Assembly: GCF_034470605.1 (NCBI RefSeq)
Contig: NZ_JARGYT010000049.1
Span: forward strand, 1 to 9,101
Length of the DNA: 9,101 nt
Direction: 5' to 3'
From: Cyrtobacter comes
Lineage (GTDB): Bacteria > Pseudomonadota > Alphaproteobacteria > Rickettsiales > Midichloriaceae
Positions 1 to 5,887 of the stretch are shown piece by piece (positions within the stretch are counted from its first letter, which is position 1; the number at the start of each line of letters is the position of its first letter). Made by a program: the position numbers and the translations under genes. The notes under the pieces were generated by a model, which was given only the letters and a program-made list of their open reading frames with translations, was not told the origin of the DNA and ran no database searches.

Positions 1-90
1 AATCGACGCTTAGCATTACGATTTGAGAAATCCGATCTCTCTTTCCTTGCCTTTATAGCTTTAGCATCTATTAAATACAACCTTTGTTAA
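1..90 (+). CDS. IS5-family transposase, C-terminal fragment (cut by window edge)
   Basis: Twenty-nine codons are open from the first base to a TAA stop that lies inside the IS terminus. The peptide runs NRRLALRFEKSDLSFLAFIA and ends LASIKYNLC. This matches the usual carboxyl end of IS5-family DDE transposases, where an RR-x-A-x-R-[YF]-[ED]-K stretch is followed by a hydrophobic helix with FLAF and LASI. The catalytic Asp, Asp and Glu residues lie upstream, outside the window, so activity cannot be judged. The same 29 residues are encoded on the other strand at the right edge, so both copies belong to one IS. Overlap of the stop codon with the terminal repeat is common in compact IS elements. 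Confidence 0.8.
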   Translation, partial: NRRLALRFEKSDLSFLAFIALASIKYNLC

Positions 91-97
91 CAGTGCC
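1..97. mobile_element. Left IS5-family element, inner end only
   Basis: This is the end of an insertion sequence whose body lies to the left of the window. The terminal sequence, read from the edge inward, starts GGCACTGTTAACAAAGG (complement of 81-97). The same end recurs in opposite orientation at 8989-9101. The boundary is placed where the two copies stop matching, apart from a shared TAA/TTA next to the tip. That trinucleotide could be a target site: some IS5-family groups are known to duplicate TNA. Family assignment rests on the C-terminal transposase sequence encoded here. The other end and any target duplication cannot be seen. Confidence 0.8.
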
Positions 98-99
98 TA

Positions 100-444
100 A
101 AATATTCAAGTATAAAATTCAGCAATGCGGCATGTGGTGATGATAAATATCCAGCAGAATATCACCCAGAAAATGGAACTTGTGAGGAAGCTAAGGCCAA
201 AAATCAAGGTGGCGCAGAGGTAATGTGTAGCATGATGAAAAGTGTTCAACAACAGCATATTAGCGCACAATATATGCAAGATGACAGTATGAAATTTGTA
301 TGCGATGCACTCTCTCGAAATGCTATAATATGTAAATACGAAACAGATGAGACTACTTGTGATTATAGTAAACTTTGTTTTGAGTATGCGCCAAACCTTT
401 ATATTTGTCACAATGGTGATGTCGATAGCGTTTCACTCTATTGA
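100..444 (+). pseudogene. 3' remnant of an unrecognised Cys-rich protein gene, cut by the IS
   Basis: An open frame runs without interruption from the IS junction to a TGA at 442-444, encoding 114 residues. The first ATG is at 223, but open reading continues upstream to the IS edge with no start or ribosome binding site, so the 5' part was probably removed or separated by the insertion. The peptide has eight cysteines, at about residues 12, 28, 43, 68, 78, 87, 93 and 103 counted from base 100, and is rich in Asp, Glu, Tyr and Asn. An even number of spaced cysteines suggests a disulfide-bonded protein outside the cytoplasm, but the signal peptide, if there was one, is missing. I do not recognise the family. 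The frame is in phase with the transposase stop at 88-90. A frame on the opposite strand (106-411) is hydrophobic and looks like a shadow. Confidence 0.6.
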
Positions 445-464
445 TTTTTTCTTTGATTTATAGG

Positions 465-513
465 CTAGTGAAGCTTTTGCCACAACAAGAGCTTCACCTT
501 TCTAGGGTTTTTT
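465..513 (+). terminator. Possible Rho-independent terminator after the Cys-rich remnant
   Basis: GTGAAGCT (468-475) pairs perfectly with AGCTTCAC (490-497) around a 14-nt loop. An outer CTA/TAG pairing is possible across a small internal loop. Six T residues follow at 508-513. The T run starts about 10 nt after the core stem, which is further than in a classic terminator, so the call is tentative. Orientation fits the gene ending at 444. It would not end frr transcription, because on the minus strand the stem is not followed by T residues. Confidence 0.4.
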
Positions 514-631
514 ATTGCCCAACTGCACTAAAATTTATTATAAAGCTCTCCTGAAGCTTGGCTAACGCGATCTTTGTGAAAACATCTCCAAAAGAAGACC
601 AAAGAAACATGAACGAAAGAAAATTGCACAC
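512..631 (-). other. Doubtful 39-aa ORF and strong SD-like AGGAGG downstream of frr
   Basis: On the strand of the frr operon, AGGAGG (complement of 646-651) lies about 30 nt past the frr stop. This is the best Shine-Dalgarno match in the window. The nearest frame of any length starts with GTG at 631, 14 nt from the motif, and runs 39 codons to TAA at 512. The peptide (with FMFLWSSFGDVFTK near its N-terminus) is hydrophobic and matches nothing I know. The spacing is too long for good initiation, so this may be a remnant of a lost downstream gene or chance. uppS or cdsA often follow frr in alphaproteobacteria, but neither is seen here. Confidence 0.2.
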
Positions 632-679
632 AAGGTACCTAAGCACCTCCTATAAAGATCTTAGAATAATGGATGTTAA

Positions 680-1252
680 CTAAACAGTCATTATATCTTC
701 AATTTTTTGTTTTAATAACTTATCTATGCGGGAAACATAATCATCGGTAATTTCCTGAATGTTTGTAGTATAAACAGACATATCATCTTCTGATATAAGT
801 TTATCTTTTTCAGCTTTTTTTATTGCAGATATAGAATCTCTCCTTATATTTCTTATACTTACCTTAAATTGCTCCGAATATTCCGCAGCTTTATTGCATA
901 ACTCTTTACGCCTCTCTTCGCTTTGCGGTGGGAAAATTAAGCGTATGCTTTGTCCATCAATAGCGGGTGTAATACCTAGCCCTGCATTCGCAATTGCTTT
1001 CTCAACACTCTTTAATACGGTCTTATCCCAGACCTGAACTAAAAGCATTCTAGGCTCAGGTGCTGTTATATTAGCAACACGCTCTATTGGGAGCATATCA
1101 CCATAAGCATCTACTTTGATTGGTGCAAGAAAAGCAGGAGATGCTCTTCCAGCACGTAAACCAGAAAGTGAATTCTTGCACACAGAGATAGCACCATCCA
1201 TTTTATGCTTTGCCTCTGTTTTTAATTTCTCAATACTAAAATCTATTTCCAT
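680..1252 (-). CDS. frr: Ribosome recycling factor
   Basis: This 190-residue protein (family usually about 185) splits post-termination 70S ribosomes together with EF-G so that subunits can be reused. The full family pattern is present: an N-terminal helix rich in charged residues, the LRAGRASP segment at 32-39, the VWDKTVLKSVEKAI stretch at 74-87, LIFPPQSEERRKEL at 105-118, and the long C-terminal helices with VSIRNIRRD at 131-139. It is the last gene of the operon, starting 8 nt after the pyrH stop with no Shine-Dalgarno sequence, so translation may be coupled. The start ATG at 1252 gives the normal N-terminus. No truncation or missing key residue was seen. What would follow it in the operon appears to be lost. 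Confidence 0.97.
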   Translation of the reverse strand: MEIDFSIEKLKTEAKHKMDGAISVCKNSLSGLRAGRASPAFLAPIKVDAYGDMLPIERVANITAPEPRMLLVQVWDKTVLKSVEKAIANAGLGITPAIDGQSIRLIFPPQSEERRKELCNKAAEYSEQFKVSIRNIRRDSISAIKKAEKDKLISEDDMSVYTTNIQEITDDYVSRIDKLLKQKIEDIMTV

Positions 1253-1260
1253 ATCAAAAA

Positions 1261-1971
1261 TCAGCTAATAATAGAATATTCACCACCACTAGTCAGCACC
1301 CTCGCAATCTCACCCCTCTTGCGTATATTAAAGACGAGTATAGGTATTTTATTCTCTTTGGCAAGAGATATAGCCGCTGTATCCATAATTCTGAGGTCTT
1401 TATCCATAACATCTTTATATGATAATGAGCTATATTTCTGCGCTCCAAAATCCTTTTTAGGGTCACTAGAATATACACCATCAACTTGTGTTGCTTTAAA
1501 TATGGCTTTACAGTTGGTTTCTGCAGCCCTTAGAGAAGCCGCTGTATCAGTTGTAAAGAATGGATGCCCAGTCCCAGCAGAAAATATTACTATTCTCCCC
1601 TTCTCCATATGCCTTATAGCCCTCCTTCTTATGTATTGCTCTGCTATAGCTGTCATAGGAATGGAAGACTGCATCCTAATTGGAATACCCATCTGTTCTA
1701 TCATACTCTGCATTGCAAGCGCATTAATACATGTCGCAAGCATCCCCATATGATCTGCCGTAGTTCTTTCAATACCCATAGTAATGGCCAGAGAACCTCT
1801 AAATATATTGCCCCCACCAACCACAATACATACCTGACAACCCAAATCATATGCCTCCTTTATATCTTGACATATACCAAGCATGACACTCCTATCATGA
1901 CCGAAACTTTGATCACCCATTAGGGCCTCACCAGAAAGTTTTATAAGTATCCTAGAAAACTTCAAGGACAT
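1261..1971 (-). CDS. pyrH: UMP kinase
   Basis: This is the bacterial UMP kinase (amino-acid kinase fold), which phosphorylates UMP to UDP with ATP in pyrimidine nucleotide synthesis in the cytoplasm. Its 236 residues match the usual length of about 240. Visible motifs are KLSGEAL at 11-17 for phosphate binding, VVGGGNIFRG at 50-59, the UMP-binding region TTADHMGMLAT at 70-80, GTGHPFFTTDTAA at 133-145, and KATQVDGVYSSDP at 159-171. It lies between tsf (4 nt upstream) and frr (8 nt downstream), the standard alphaproteobacterial order. The ATG at 1971 puts the N-terminal strand right before KLSGEAL. No clear Shine-Dalgarno sequence precedes it, so it probably depends on coupling to tsf. The plus-strand frames inside it are shadows. 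Confidence 0.97.
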   Translation of the reverse strand: MSLKFSRILIKLSGEALMGDQSFGHDRSVMLGICQDIKEAYDLGCQVCIVVGGGNIFRGSLAITMGIERTTADHMGMLATCINALAMQSMIEQMGIPIRMQSSIPMTAIAEQYIRRRAIRHMEKGRIVIFSAGTGHPFFTTDTAASLRAAETNCKAIFKATQVDGVYSSDPKKDFGAQKYSSLSYKDVMDKDLRIMDTAAISLAKENKIPILVFNIRKRGEIARVLTSGGEYSIIS

Positions 1972-1975
1972 ATTC

Positions 1976-2872
1976 TTATATAATTGATATTATATTTCCA
2001 TCAGGATCGCCTATAGAAAGACGGATAAATCCTTTAAGATTTATTTTTATTTTTAATTTATTGCCAACTCCCTCAATTAAAGAGGAAATTTTTATCTTCT
2101 CATCCAAAGCATAATTTTGCTCCAAAAGCACAACCTCTTCATAAAACTTCCGCACTCTACCCTCTGCTATTTTCTCTAGCATAGAATCAGGCTTACCTGA
2201 CAACCTAGCCTTTTCCTTAGCAACATCGAGCTCATTCTCCAAGGTAAGTTTATCAACAGCAGTTATGGAAACGAAACGCGGCTTGGCAGCGGCTATATGC
2301 ATTGCTATGCTATTACCTAACTCATCTAAGTCATGTTTATTGAATTGACCATCTACGTTAAAGGCCAGCAACACACCTATTCTCCCAGTATCAGATGCAA
2401 CCGCAGCATGTACATACTTGGCCACATAATCACCAGTTATTTTATACGCAGAGCCCAATTTTATATTCTCACCTATGATAGATACTCCACTTAATATCTC
2501 TTCCTGTACAGTAAAAGATGAACCTATAAACTTCGAGTTAAGAAAATCTTCCAAAGCACCATCAAAATTGTAATAAGTTTTAGTTATACCTTGAACCAGC
2601 TCTATGAATTGAGCATTTTTCGCTACAAAATCAGTCTCTGAATTCACTTCAACCATTACCCCAACAGTTTCACTAGAAAACAAAGAAATTAACCCTTCAA
2701 GAGCTTCTCTGCCTGATTTCTTTGCTGCTGAAGCTAACCCCCTTTTTCTTAACAGAGCTATAGCTTCATCAATATCACCGTTACATTCAACCAAAGCAGA
2801 TTTGCAGGCCATCATACCAACACCAGTCCTGCCACGCAACTGCGCAACTAAAGACGCTGTAACAATTGTCAT
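1976..2872 (-). CDS. tsf: Elongation factor Ts
   Basis: EF-Ts is the nucleotide exchange factor that releases GDP from EF-Tu during translation. The 298-residue product begins with the UBA-like N-terminal domain. Both family signatures are present: LRGRTGVGMMACKSAL at 12-27 and VNSETDFVAKN at 76-86, the latter carrying the TDFV element that contacts EF-Tu. The dimerisation/core domains follow, including MHIAAAKPRF at 191-200 and SGKPDSMLEKIAEGRVRKFYEE at 225-246. The C-terminal end (GFIRLSIGDPDGNIISII) differs from the common GEGIEKK ending but keeps the preceding strand. The gene starts 20 nt after the rpsB stop and ends 4 nt before pyrH. No Shine-Dalgarno sequence is evident. Confidence 0.97.
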   Translation of the reverse strand: MTIVTASLVAQLRGRTGVGMMACKSALVECNGDIDEAIALLRKRGLASAAKKSGREALEGLISLFSSETVGVMVEVNSETDFVAKNAQFIELVQGITKTYYNFDGALEDFLNSKFIGSSFTVQEEILSGVSIIGENIKLGSAYKITGDYVAKYVHAAVASDTGRIGVLLAFNVDGQFNKHDLDELGNSIAMHIAAAKPRFVSITAVDKLTLENELDVAKEKARLSGKPDSMLEKIAEGRVRKFYEEVVLLEQNYALDEKIKISSLIEGVGNKLKIKINLKGFIRLSIGDPDGNIISII

Positions 2873-2892
2873 AAGATAATCAATAAACTAAT

Positions 2893-3684
2893 TTACTCTT
2901 TTTCAGTTACATCACCCTTCTTCCTTGAAGAGGTTGATGATTTTTCAATCTCAGAAAGCTCTGATGAGGCACCTATATCCACACCAGATTCAGATAACGC
3001 ATATCCAACACCATCTATAATGGCATCAGAAATCAACGAAGCTATGAACTTTATCGACCTAGTTGCATCATCATTTGCAGGTATTATATAATCAACGCCG
3101 GAAAAATCGGAGTTAGTATCAACCATCGCAACCACAGATATACCTAGTTTTTTAGCTTCTTGTATTGCTATTTTGTGCTCGTTTGTATCTATAACAAATA
3201 TCATATCAGGAACTCCACCCATAGATCTGATACCGCCCAAAATATTTTGTAATTTTTCAATTTTTCTTGCAAGCCTAAGTTGCTCTTTTTTTGTAAGCTC
3301 AGATTCTTCTTCAGATAACTTTTCCTCACATTTTTGCAATGTTTTGACTGATTTAGAAACCGTATCCCAATTAGTCAACATCCCCCCTAACCATCTGTGA
3401 TTTACATAATACTGCCCACACCTTCTGGCATTCTCTGAGATAATATCTGAAGCTTGCGGCTTTGTTCCAACGAAAAGTATTCTACCGTTTTTAGCTGCAA
3501 CATCCCTAACCGCATTAAGGGCCTCTGCAAGCATTACAAATGTTTTTCTTATATCTATTATATGCATCCCATTTTTAACACCGTATATGTAGGATGCCAT
3601 TTTTGGATTCCATAGATTCTTTTTATGGCCATAGTGCACATCAGCCTCAAAAAGCTGCTGCATTGTATATTCAGCTTTGTACAT
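2893..3684 (-). CDS. rpsB: 30S ribosomal protein S2
   Basis: S2 is a late-assembling protein of the small ribosomal subunit that helps anchor S1-type mRNA binding. The 263-residue product shows VHYGHKKNLWNPKMASYIYG at 16-35, HIIDIRKT at 41-48, VNHRWLGGMLTNW at 94-106, the coiled-coil insertion around 110-150, PDMIFVIDTNEHKIAI at 159-174, and PANDDATRSI at 202-211. The tail is Ser/Lys/Glu rich, as in relatives. The frame is open 43 codons further upstream (to 3813), but ATG 3684 was chosen because it gives the normal 14-20-residue lead before VHYGH, and the upstream peptide resembles no S2 N-terminus. No Shine-Dalgarno sequence precedes the start, only a T-rich stretch. It is the first gene of the operon. 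Confidence 0.96.
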   Translation of the reverse strand: MYKAEYTMQQLFEADVHYGHKKNLWNPKMASYIYGVKNGMHIIDIRKTFVMLAEALNAVRDVAAKNGRILFVGTKPQASDIISENARRCGQYYVNHRWLGGMLTNWDTVSKSVKTLQKCEEKLSEEESELTKKEQLRLARKIEKLQNILGGIRSMGGVPDMIFVIDTNEHKIAIQEAKKLGISVVAMVDTNSDFSGVDYIIPANDDATRSIKFIASLISDAIIDGVGYALSESGVDIGASSELSEIEKSSTSSRKKGDVTEKE

Positions 3685-3841
3685 TTTAAAAAACAAAAAA
3701 GTTCGGTTATGCCTCTGCGACCCCACCATCCTAAGATGAATAAATACTCCATTAAGAAACCCCCTAAAGAAGACCAAACAAAAGAGGACCGCATGCGAAG
3801 TTCCAAAAATCACTTAAGTTAAGGAACCTTAGATTCGAGAC
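3685..3841 (-). other. Leader of the rpsB operon
   Basis: About 150 nt separate the candidate promoter from the rpsB start. The leader has a possible bulged stem between AAGGTTCC and GGAACTT (within 3797-3830) and no Shine-Dalgarno sequence. Two overlapping reading frames cross it, one in phase with rpsB, but neither has a start with a binding site. S2 is known to autoregulate rpsB-tsf in enteric bacteria through the leader. Whether that happens here cannot be told from the sequence. Confidence 0.35.
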
Positions 3842-3870
3842 TGTATACAACATGTATATCATTTATACAA
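3842..3870 (-). promoter_or_regulatory. Candidate promoter of rpsB-tsf-pyrH-frr
   Basis: Read on the minus strand, TTGTAT (3870-3865) and TATACA (3847-3842) are separated by exactly 17 nt, matching four of six positions in each consensus box. Transcription would begin near 3835. TTGTATA occurs twice in this stretch, overlapping both boxes, and the surroundings are rich in GTATAC/ATATAC palindromes that could bind a regulator. It lies between the operon and the end of the dead IS630 element. Confidence 0.45.
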
Positions 3871-3997
3871 GCGCTAACATTTGTATCGAAAGGGATTGCT
3901 AATCATTAGTAGATATGATGGTAGTAAGTTGTTATGGCGCCAACCCATATTGCCAATTAAGTAATGGGCTTAAAATGTAAGCATTGTAGTTTTGGAG

Positions 3998-4025
3998 TAT
4001 AGCTAAACCGTTATAAAATATCATA
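3998..4025 (+). repeat. IS630 terminal inverted repeat, operon side
   Basis: This 28-bp arm starts TATAGCTAAACCG and matches the complement of 4795-4822 at 23 of 28 positions. Differences are at positions 5, 11, 14, 23 and 24. It marks the transposase 3' end. Confidence 0.75.
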
Positions 4026-4764
4026 CTAAAAAAGAGGTGAATAATTGATCTAAGGAGCAGTTAATGGATCTGTGCTTGAGCTCATTTTTTCTCAATTGGC
4101 AGGAGAGTGTAGATAAAGTAGCCAGCATTGTTTATAAATTTTTGCATATTTTTCCCTTGTGGAAAGCGGCATTATCCATAACAACTGTTTTGAGATGCTG
4201 GGCAGTAGCAACTTCTCAACCTAAACTGTAAAAACTCCTGTGTTGGAGTCTACCAATCCATCAACCGTATCATCAATCAAGGCCCCAATGCACTACCTTT
4301 GGCCCCCAAATCGTGCTTGCCATAACAACGCTCTCCTTTTAATGAATATCAACTAGTTCTTGGCATAGCAAATCCACTTTCATCTATGTAAATAATTGAT
4401 TTGCCTTCTTTCTCTAGTTCTTTAACCTTCTGACAAATCTTTTTTCTTGATCCGCTTTCGGATGATCTAGGGTTTTTTTATATGTTACTGACAATAGTTT
4501 CATCGCGTAAGCAATACTAGACTTGCTTACACATAACCTTTTTGCTCGTTCATATCCATACGAATCCGGATATTTTCTAATATCTTCCATTAAAGCCTCT
4601 TTATTGATTTTTGGCTTATTTCTATTCGCTTTAGGCATTATTTCCTTCTTCCATCTGCTTAAGGTTCTCATTGACACATTTTTCCATACTTCTTCATACT
4701 TCATACCAGATTCATGCAGCTTCATTATTTTTTTCTAAATTGTATTGGATAGGTCATTAGCTAT
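4026..4764 (-). pseudogene. IS630-family transposase pseudogene
   Basis: Pieces of one DDE transposase can be read in order on the minus strand across several frames. The N-terminal part begins at an ATA where ATG would be expected (4764), meets a TAG, then continues as an open 103-codon frame (4725-4414) with a helix-turn-helix region (YEEVWKNVSMRTLSRWKKEI, then SYGYERAKRLCVSKSSIAYA). A one-base slip at an A6 run (4440-4445) breaks the frame. Further on are IIYIDESGFA with the first Asp (about 4368-4394), SLKGERCYGKHD, VVMDNAAFHKG with the second Asp (4154-4186), and LPIEKK with the Glu (4084-4102). The usual PPYSPDLN before PIEKK is missing. At least three in-frame stops and about three frame breaks show that it is dead. 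Distinct pieces cannot be rejoined by a single shift. Confidence 0.85.
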
Positions 4765-4794
4765 TTTGATTGATGATTTATATACACTAAATAT

Positions 4795-4822
4795 TATGCC
4801 ATTTTATAGCGCTTTAGATATA
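4795..4822 (-). repeat. IS630 terminal inverted repeat, distal side
   Basis: Read on the minus strand this arm starts TATATCTAAAGCG and pairs with 3998-4025 at 23 of 28 positions. It lies about 30 bp upstream of the decayed transposase start. Confidence 0.75.
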
Positions 4823-5059
4823 TCACTTAAGTATCACATATAATTTGCTAGTATCTTCTGGCTTGCGATGCTCTTAAGCCATGCCGTTATATGTTCAATA
4901 CTATACTCTTACTTCATTATTCCTTATATCGTATAGCGCAGCTTCCTAATACGCTCGCTGAAAGATGCCCCTTGCTATCTTTAAATAAGATTCATGAAAT
5001 GGTTGATAGCAAACTAAGACATTTAAAAATAATTCCCTGCTATCTTTAGTAAGTCAGTG

Positions 5060-5138
5060 ATCTATCTTTGCGCTCAGGAATTGCCCTCTATAATCTGTAT
5101 ATTGCACATAAATTTCACTATTTTTCGCAAAGATAGAT
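5060..5138. repeat. 13-bp perfect inverted repeat with 53-nt spacer
   Basis: ATCTATCTTTGCG (5060-5072) is the exact complement of CGCAAAGATAGAT (5126-5138). The arms lie in the decayed region and overlap its last readable frames. No gene start lies near enough to suggest an operator, and the spacer is too long for a simple hairpin terminator. Confidence 0.7.
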
Positions 5139-5171
5139 ACGCCGCCTTGATATCTGCATAATGAAACGAGA

Positions 5172-5189
5172 ATCTATCCTTAGATAGAT
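5172..5189. repeat. 7-bp stem, 4-nt loop hairpin (ATCTATC/GATAGAT)
   Basis: ATCTATC (5172-5178) pairs with GATAGAT (5183-5189) around CTTA. It repeats the heptamer found in the 13-bp inverted repeat nearby, in alternating orientation. It is not followed by a T run on either strand. Confidence 0.6.
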
Positions 5190-5216
5190 CTGGTATATCT
5201 CTGGACATCCATTACT

Positions 5217-5621
5217 TTATAACCAATCTCTCAAATCTATAAATTTTTCATAAATTAAGATATACTCTGTAGGTATATCTTTCATTATAGATAATAGATC
5301 TGCCTTAGAACCTTGATTACTGAGATCTTTACAAAAATTAAGCTGTAACTTTATATATTCTAAAATAAAAGAGAGTAGTTCTTCTTTCTTTGCTAATTGT
5401 ATATCATCCTGCACTTGCAGAGCCAACTTCTTAAAGATAATTTTCGCTATATTCCGCCTAAACGAGATATCTTTTGCCTTTTGTAGCGCGCTCTTGTACC
5501 ATGATAGCAGATCATCATCTATAGCACGTCTATGTTTAAGGTGATAGCTCTCAAAAATATTAGATTTAACAACGTAAAGATCAATTTGCATTATAACATG
5601 GCCTTTGCCAGCCAATTTCAA
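5217..5621 (-). CDS. Unrecognised protein, predicted all-helical
   Basis: The frame has 134 codons if it starts at TTG 5621, which has AGAAGGA just upstream. It has 124 codons if it starts at ATG 5591, which lacks a clear ribosome binding site. The product is rich in Lys, Leu, Ile and Asp/Glu, with amphipathic stretches such as SFRRNIAKIIFKKLALQVQD and KKEELLSFILEYIKLQLNFC, so several packed helices are likely. No signal peptide, membrane segment or enzyme motif is visible. I cannot name the family. A loose resemblance to small four-helix-bundle proteins (Avd/23S intervening-sequence type) is only an impression. Decayed frames follow directly downstream on the same strand, so this may be the surviving 5' part of a larger broken gene or operon. 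Its long open length in AT-rich DNA argues for real coding. Confidence 0.5.
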   Translation of the reverse strand: MKLAGKGHVIMQIDLYVVKSNIFESYHLKHRRAIDDDLLSWYKSALQKAKDISFRRNIAKIIFKKLALQVQDDIQLAKKEELLSFILEYIKLQLNFCKDLSNQGSKADLLSIMKDIPTEYILIYEKFIDLRDWL

Positions 5622-5691
5622 GCTTCCTTCTAATTTTCCTCTCTACTTCACACTATCTTACTTTTTTTCTCAAACCTATCTTTGAGAGTAA

Positions 5692-5725
5692 TTTTAACCT
5701 TTCATTCCTTTTAACCTTTCATTCC
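5692..5725. repeat. 17-bp tandem duplication
   Basis: TTTTAACCTTTCATTCC occurs twice head to tail with no mismatch (5692-5708 and 5709-5725). It lies between the unrecognised frame and carD, in noncoding DNA. Replication slippage would explain it, and a copy-number-variable site is possible. Confidence 0.95.
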
Positions 5726-5738
5726 AAATAACTCTAGC

Positions 5739-5761
5739 TACTCCATTTAGATAATGGAGTA
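5739..5761. repeat. 9-bp perfect stem-loop downstream of carD
   Basis: TACTCCATT (5739-5747) pairs with AATGGAGTA (5753-5761) around a 5-nt loop. No T run follows on either strand, so it is not a typical Rho-independent terminator. It could still mark the 3' end of the carD transcript or serve as a protein-binding palindrome. A weaker 6-bp stem with a 4-nt loop lies at 5825-5840, nearer carD. Confidence 0.6.
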
Positions 5762-5887
5762 TTGCGATCCATAACGGCACCTCGCTTCAATTTCTCATAG
5801 GTCTTTAGAGCCGTAAATTGGACTTGGCACTGAAGTACCATTCTAGTATTATTGCAGTATGCTCTATATTATTTTGATGTAAAAGTC

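Larger units (their letters stand above)
1..100 (+). repeat. 100-bp perfect inverted repeat, left arm
   Basis: Bases 1-100 are the exact reverse complement of 8986-9085. The match ends at 100/8986, where the flanks diverge (AATATTC here, and TAAATCA as the complement on the right). The repeat is made of the two IS5-like copies plus one shared flanking trinucleotide. At the other side the left arm is limited by the window edge, so the real repeat is probably the whole IS. Confidence 0.97.
3998..4822 (-). mobile_element. Decayed IS630-family element
   Basis: The element is bounded by 28-bp imperfect inverted repeats and carries a broken IS630-type transposase gene on the minus strand. TA dinucleotides sit at both tips, as expected for IS630/Tc1-mariner elements that insert at and duplicate TA. 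Length is about 825 bp, shorter than the roughly 1-kb size of relatives, in line with internal deletions. It lies between the rpsB promoter and a region of decayed genes and can no longer make a full transposase. Confidence 0.8.
4823..5216 (-). pseudogene. Decayed coding sequence of unknown origin
   Basis: No intact gene is present in these 394 bases. On the minus strand a 44-residue frame starts at ATG 5208 (MSRDIPDLSKDRFSFHYADI) and ends at 5074. Near its end a neighbouring frame carries on with KNSEIYVQYTDYRGQFLSAK, then another with LTKDSRELFLNVLVCYQPFH, down to about 4880 with stops between. Such serial open pieces suggest one gene broken by small insertions or deletions, perhaps once joined to the 134-codon frame upstream. 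I do not recognise the protein. The stretch also holds several short inverted repeats, listed separately. Confidence 0.4.

Noticed and set aside
106..411. Hydrophobic 101-aa frame on the minus strand
   Set aside because: It lies antisense to the Cys-rich remnant, which continues open to the IS edge and has a more protein-like composition. The hydrophobic residues are what the complement of Lys/Asp/Glu/Asn codons gives.
591..603. 13-mer AAAGAAGACCAAA repeated at 3766-3778, flanking the operon on both sides
   Set aside because: A 13-bp match is about what chance gives for one pair in 9 kb, and the sequences around it diverge quickly. It is not enough for a repeat family.
1319..1923. Plus-strand frames of 144 and 119 codons inside pyrH
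   Set aside because: They are antisense shadows of a well-conserved UMP kinase gene and lack promoter or ribosome binding site.
3558..3806. 82-aa minus-strand frame across the rpsB start
   Set aside because: Its second half overlaps the conserved start of rpsB in another frame. The first half is leader sequence with no ribosome binding site.
4414..4725. Calling the 103-codon IS630 frame an intact small gene
   Set aside because: It is only the helix-turn-helix part of a transposase. The DDE part follows downstream in other frames with stops.
5060..5189. CRISPR-like array
   Set aside because: The repeats alternate in orientation, are only 7-13 bp, and have unequal spacers. No cas gene is present.
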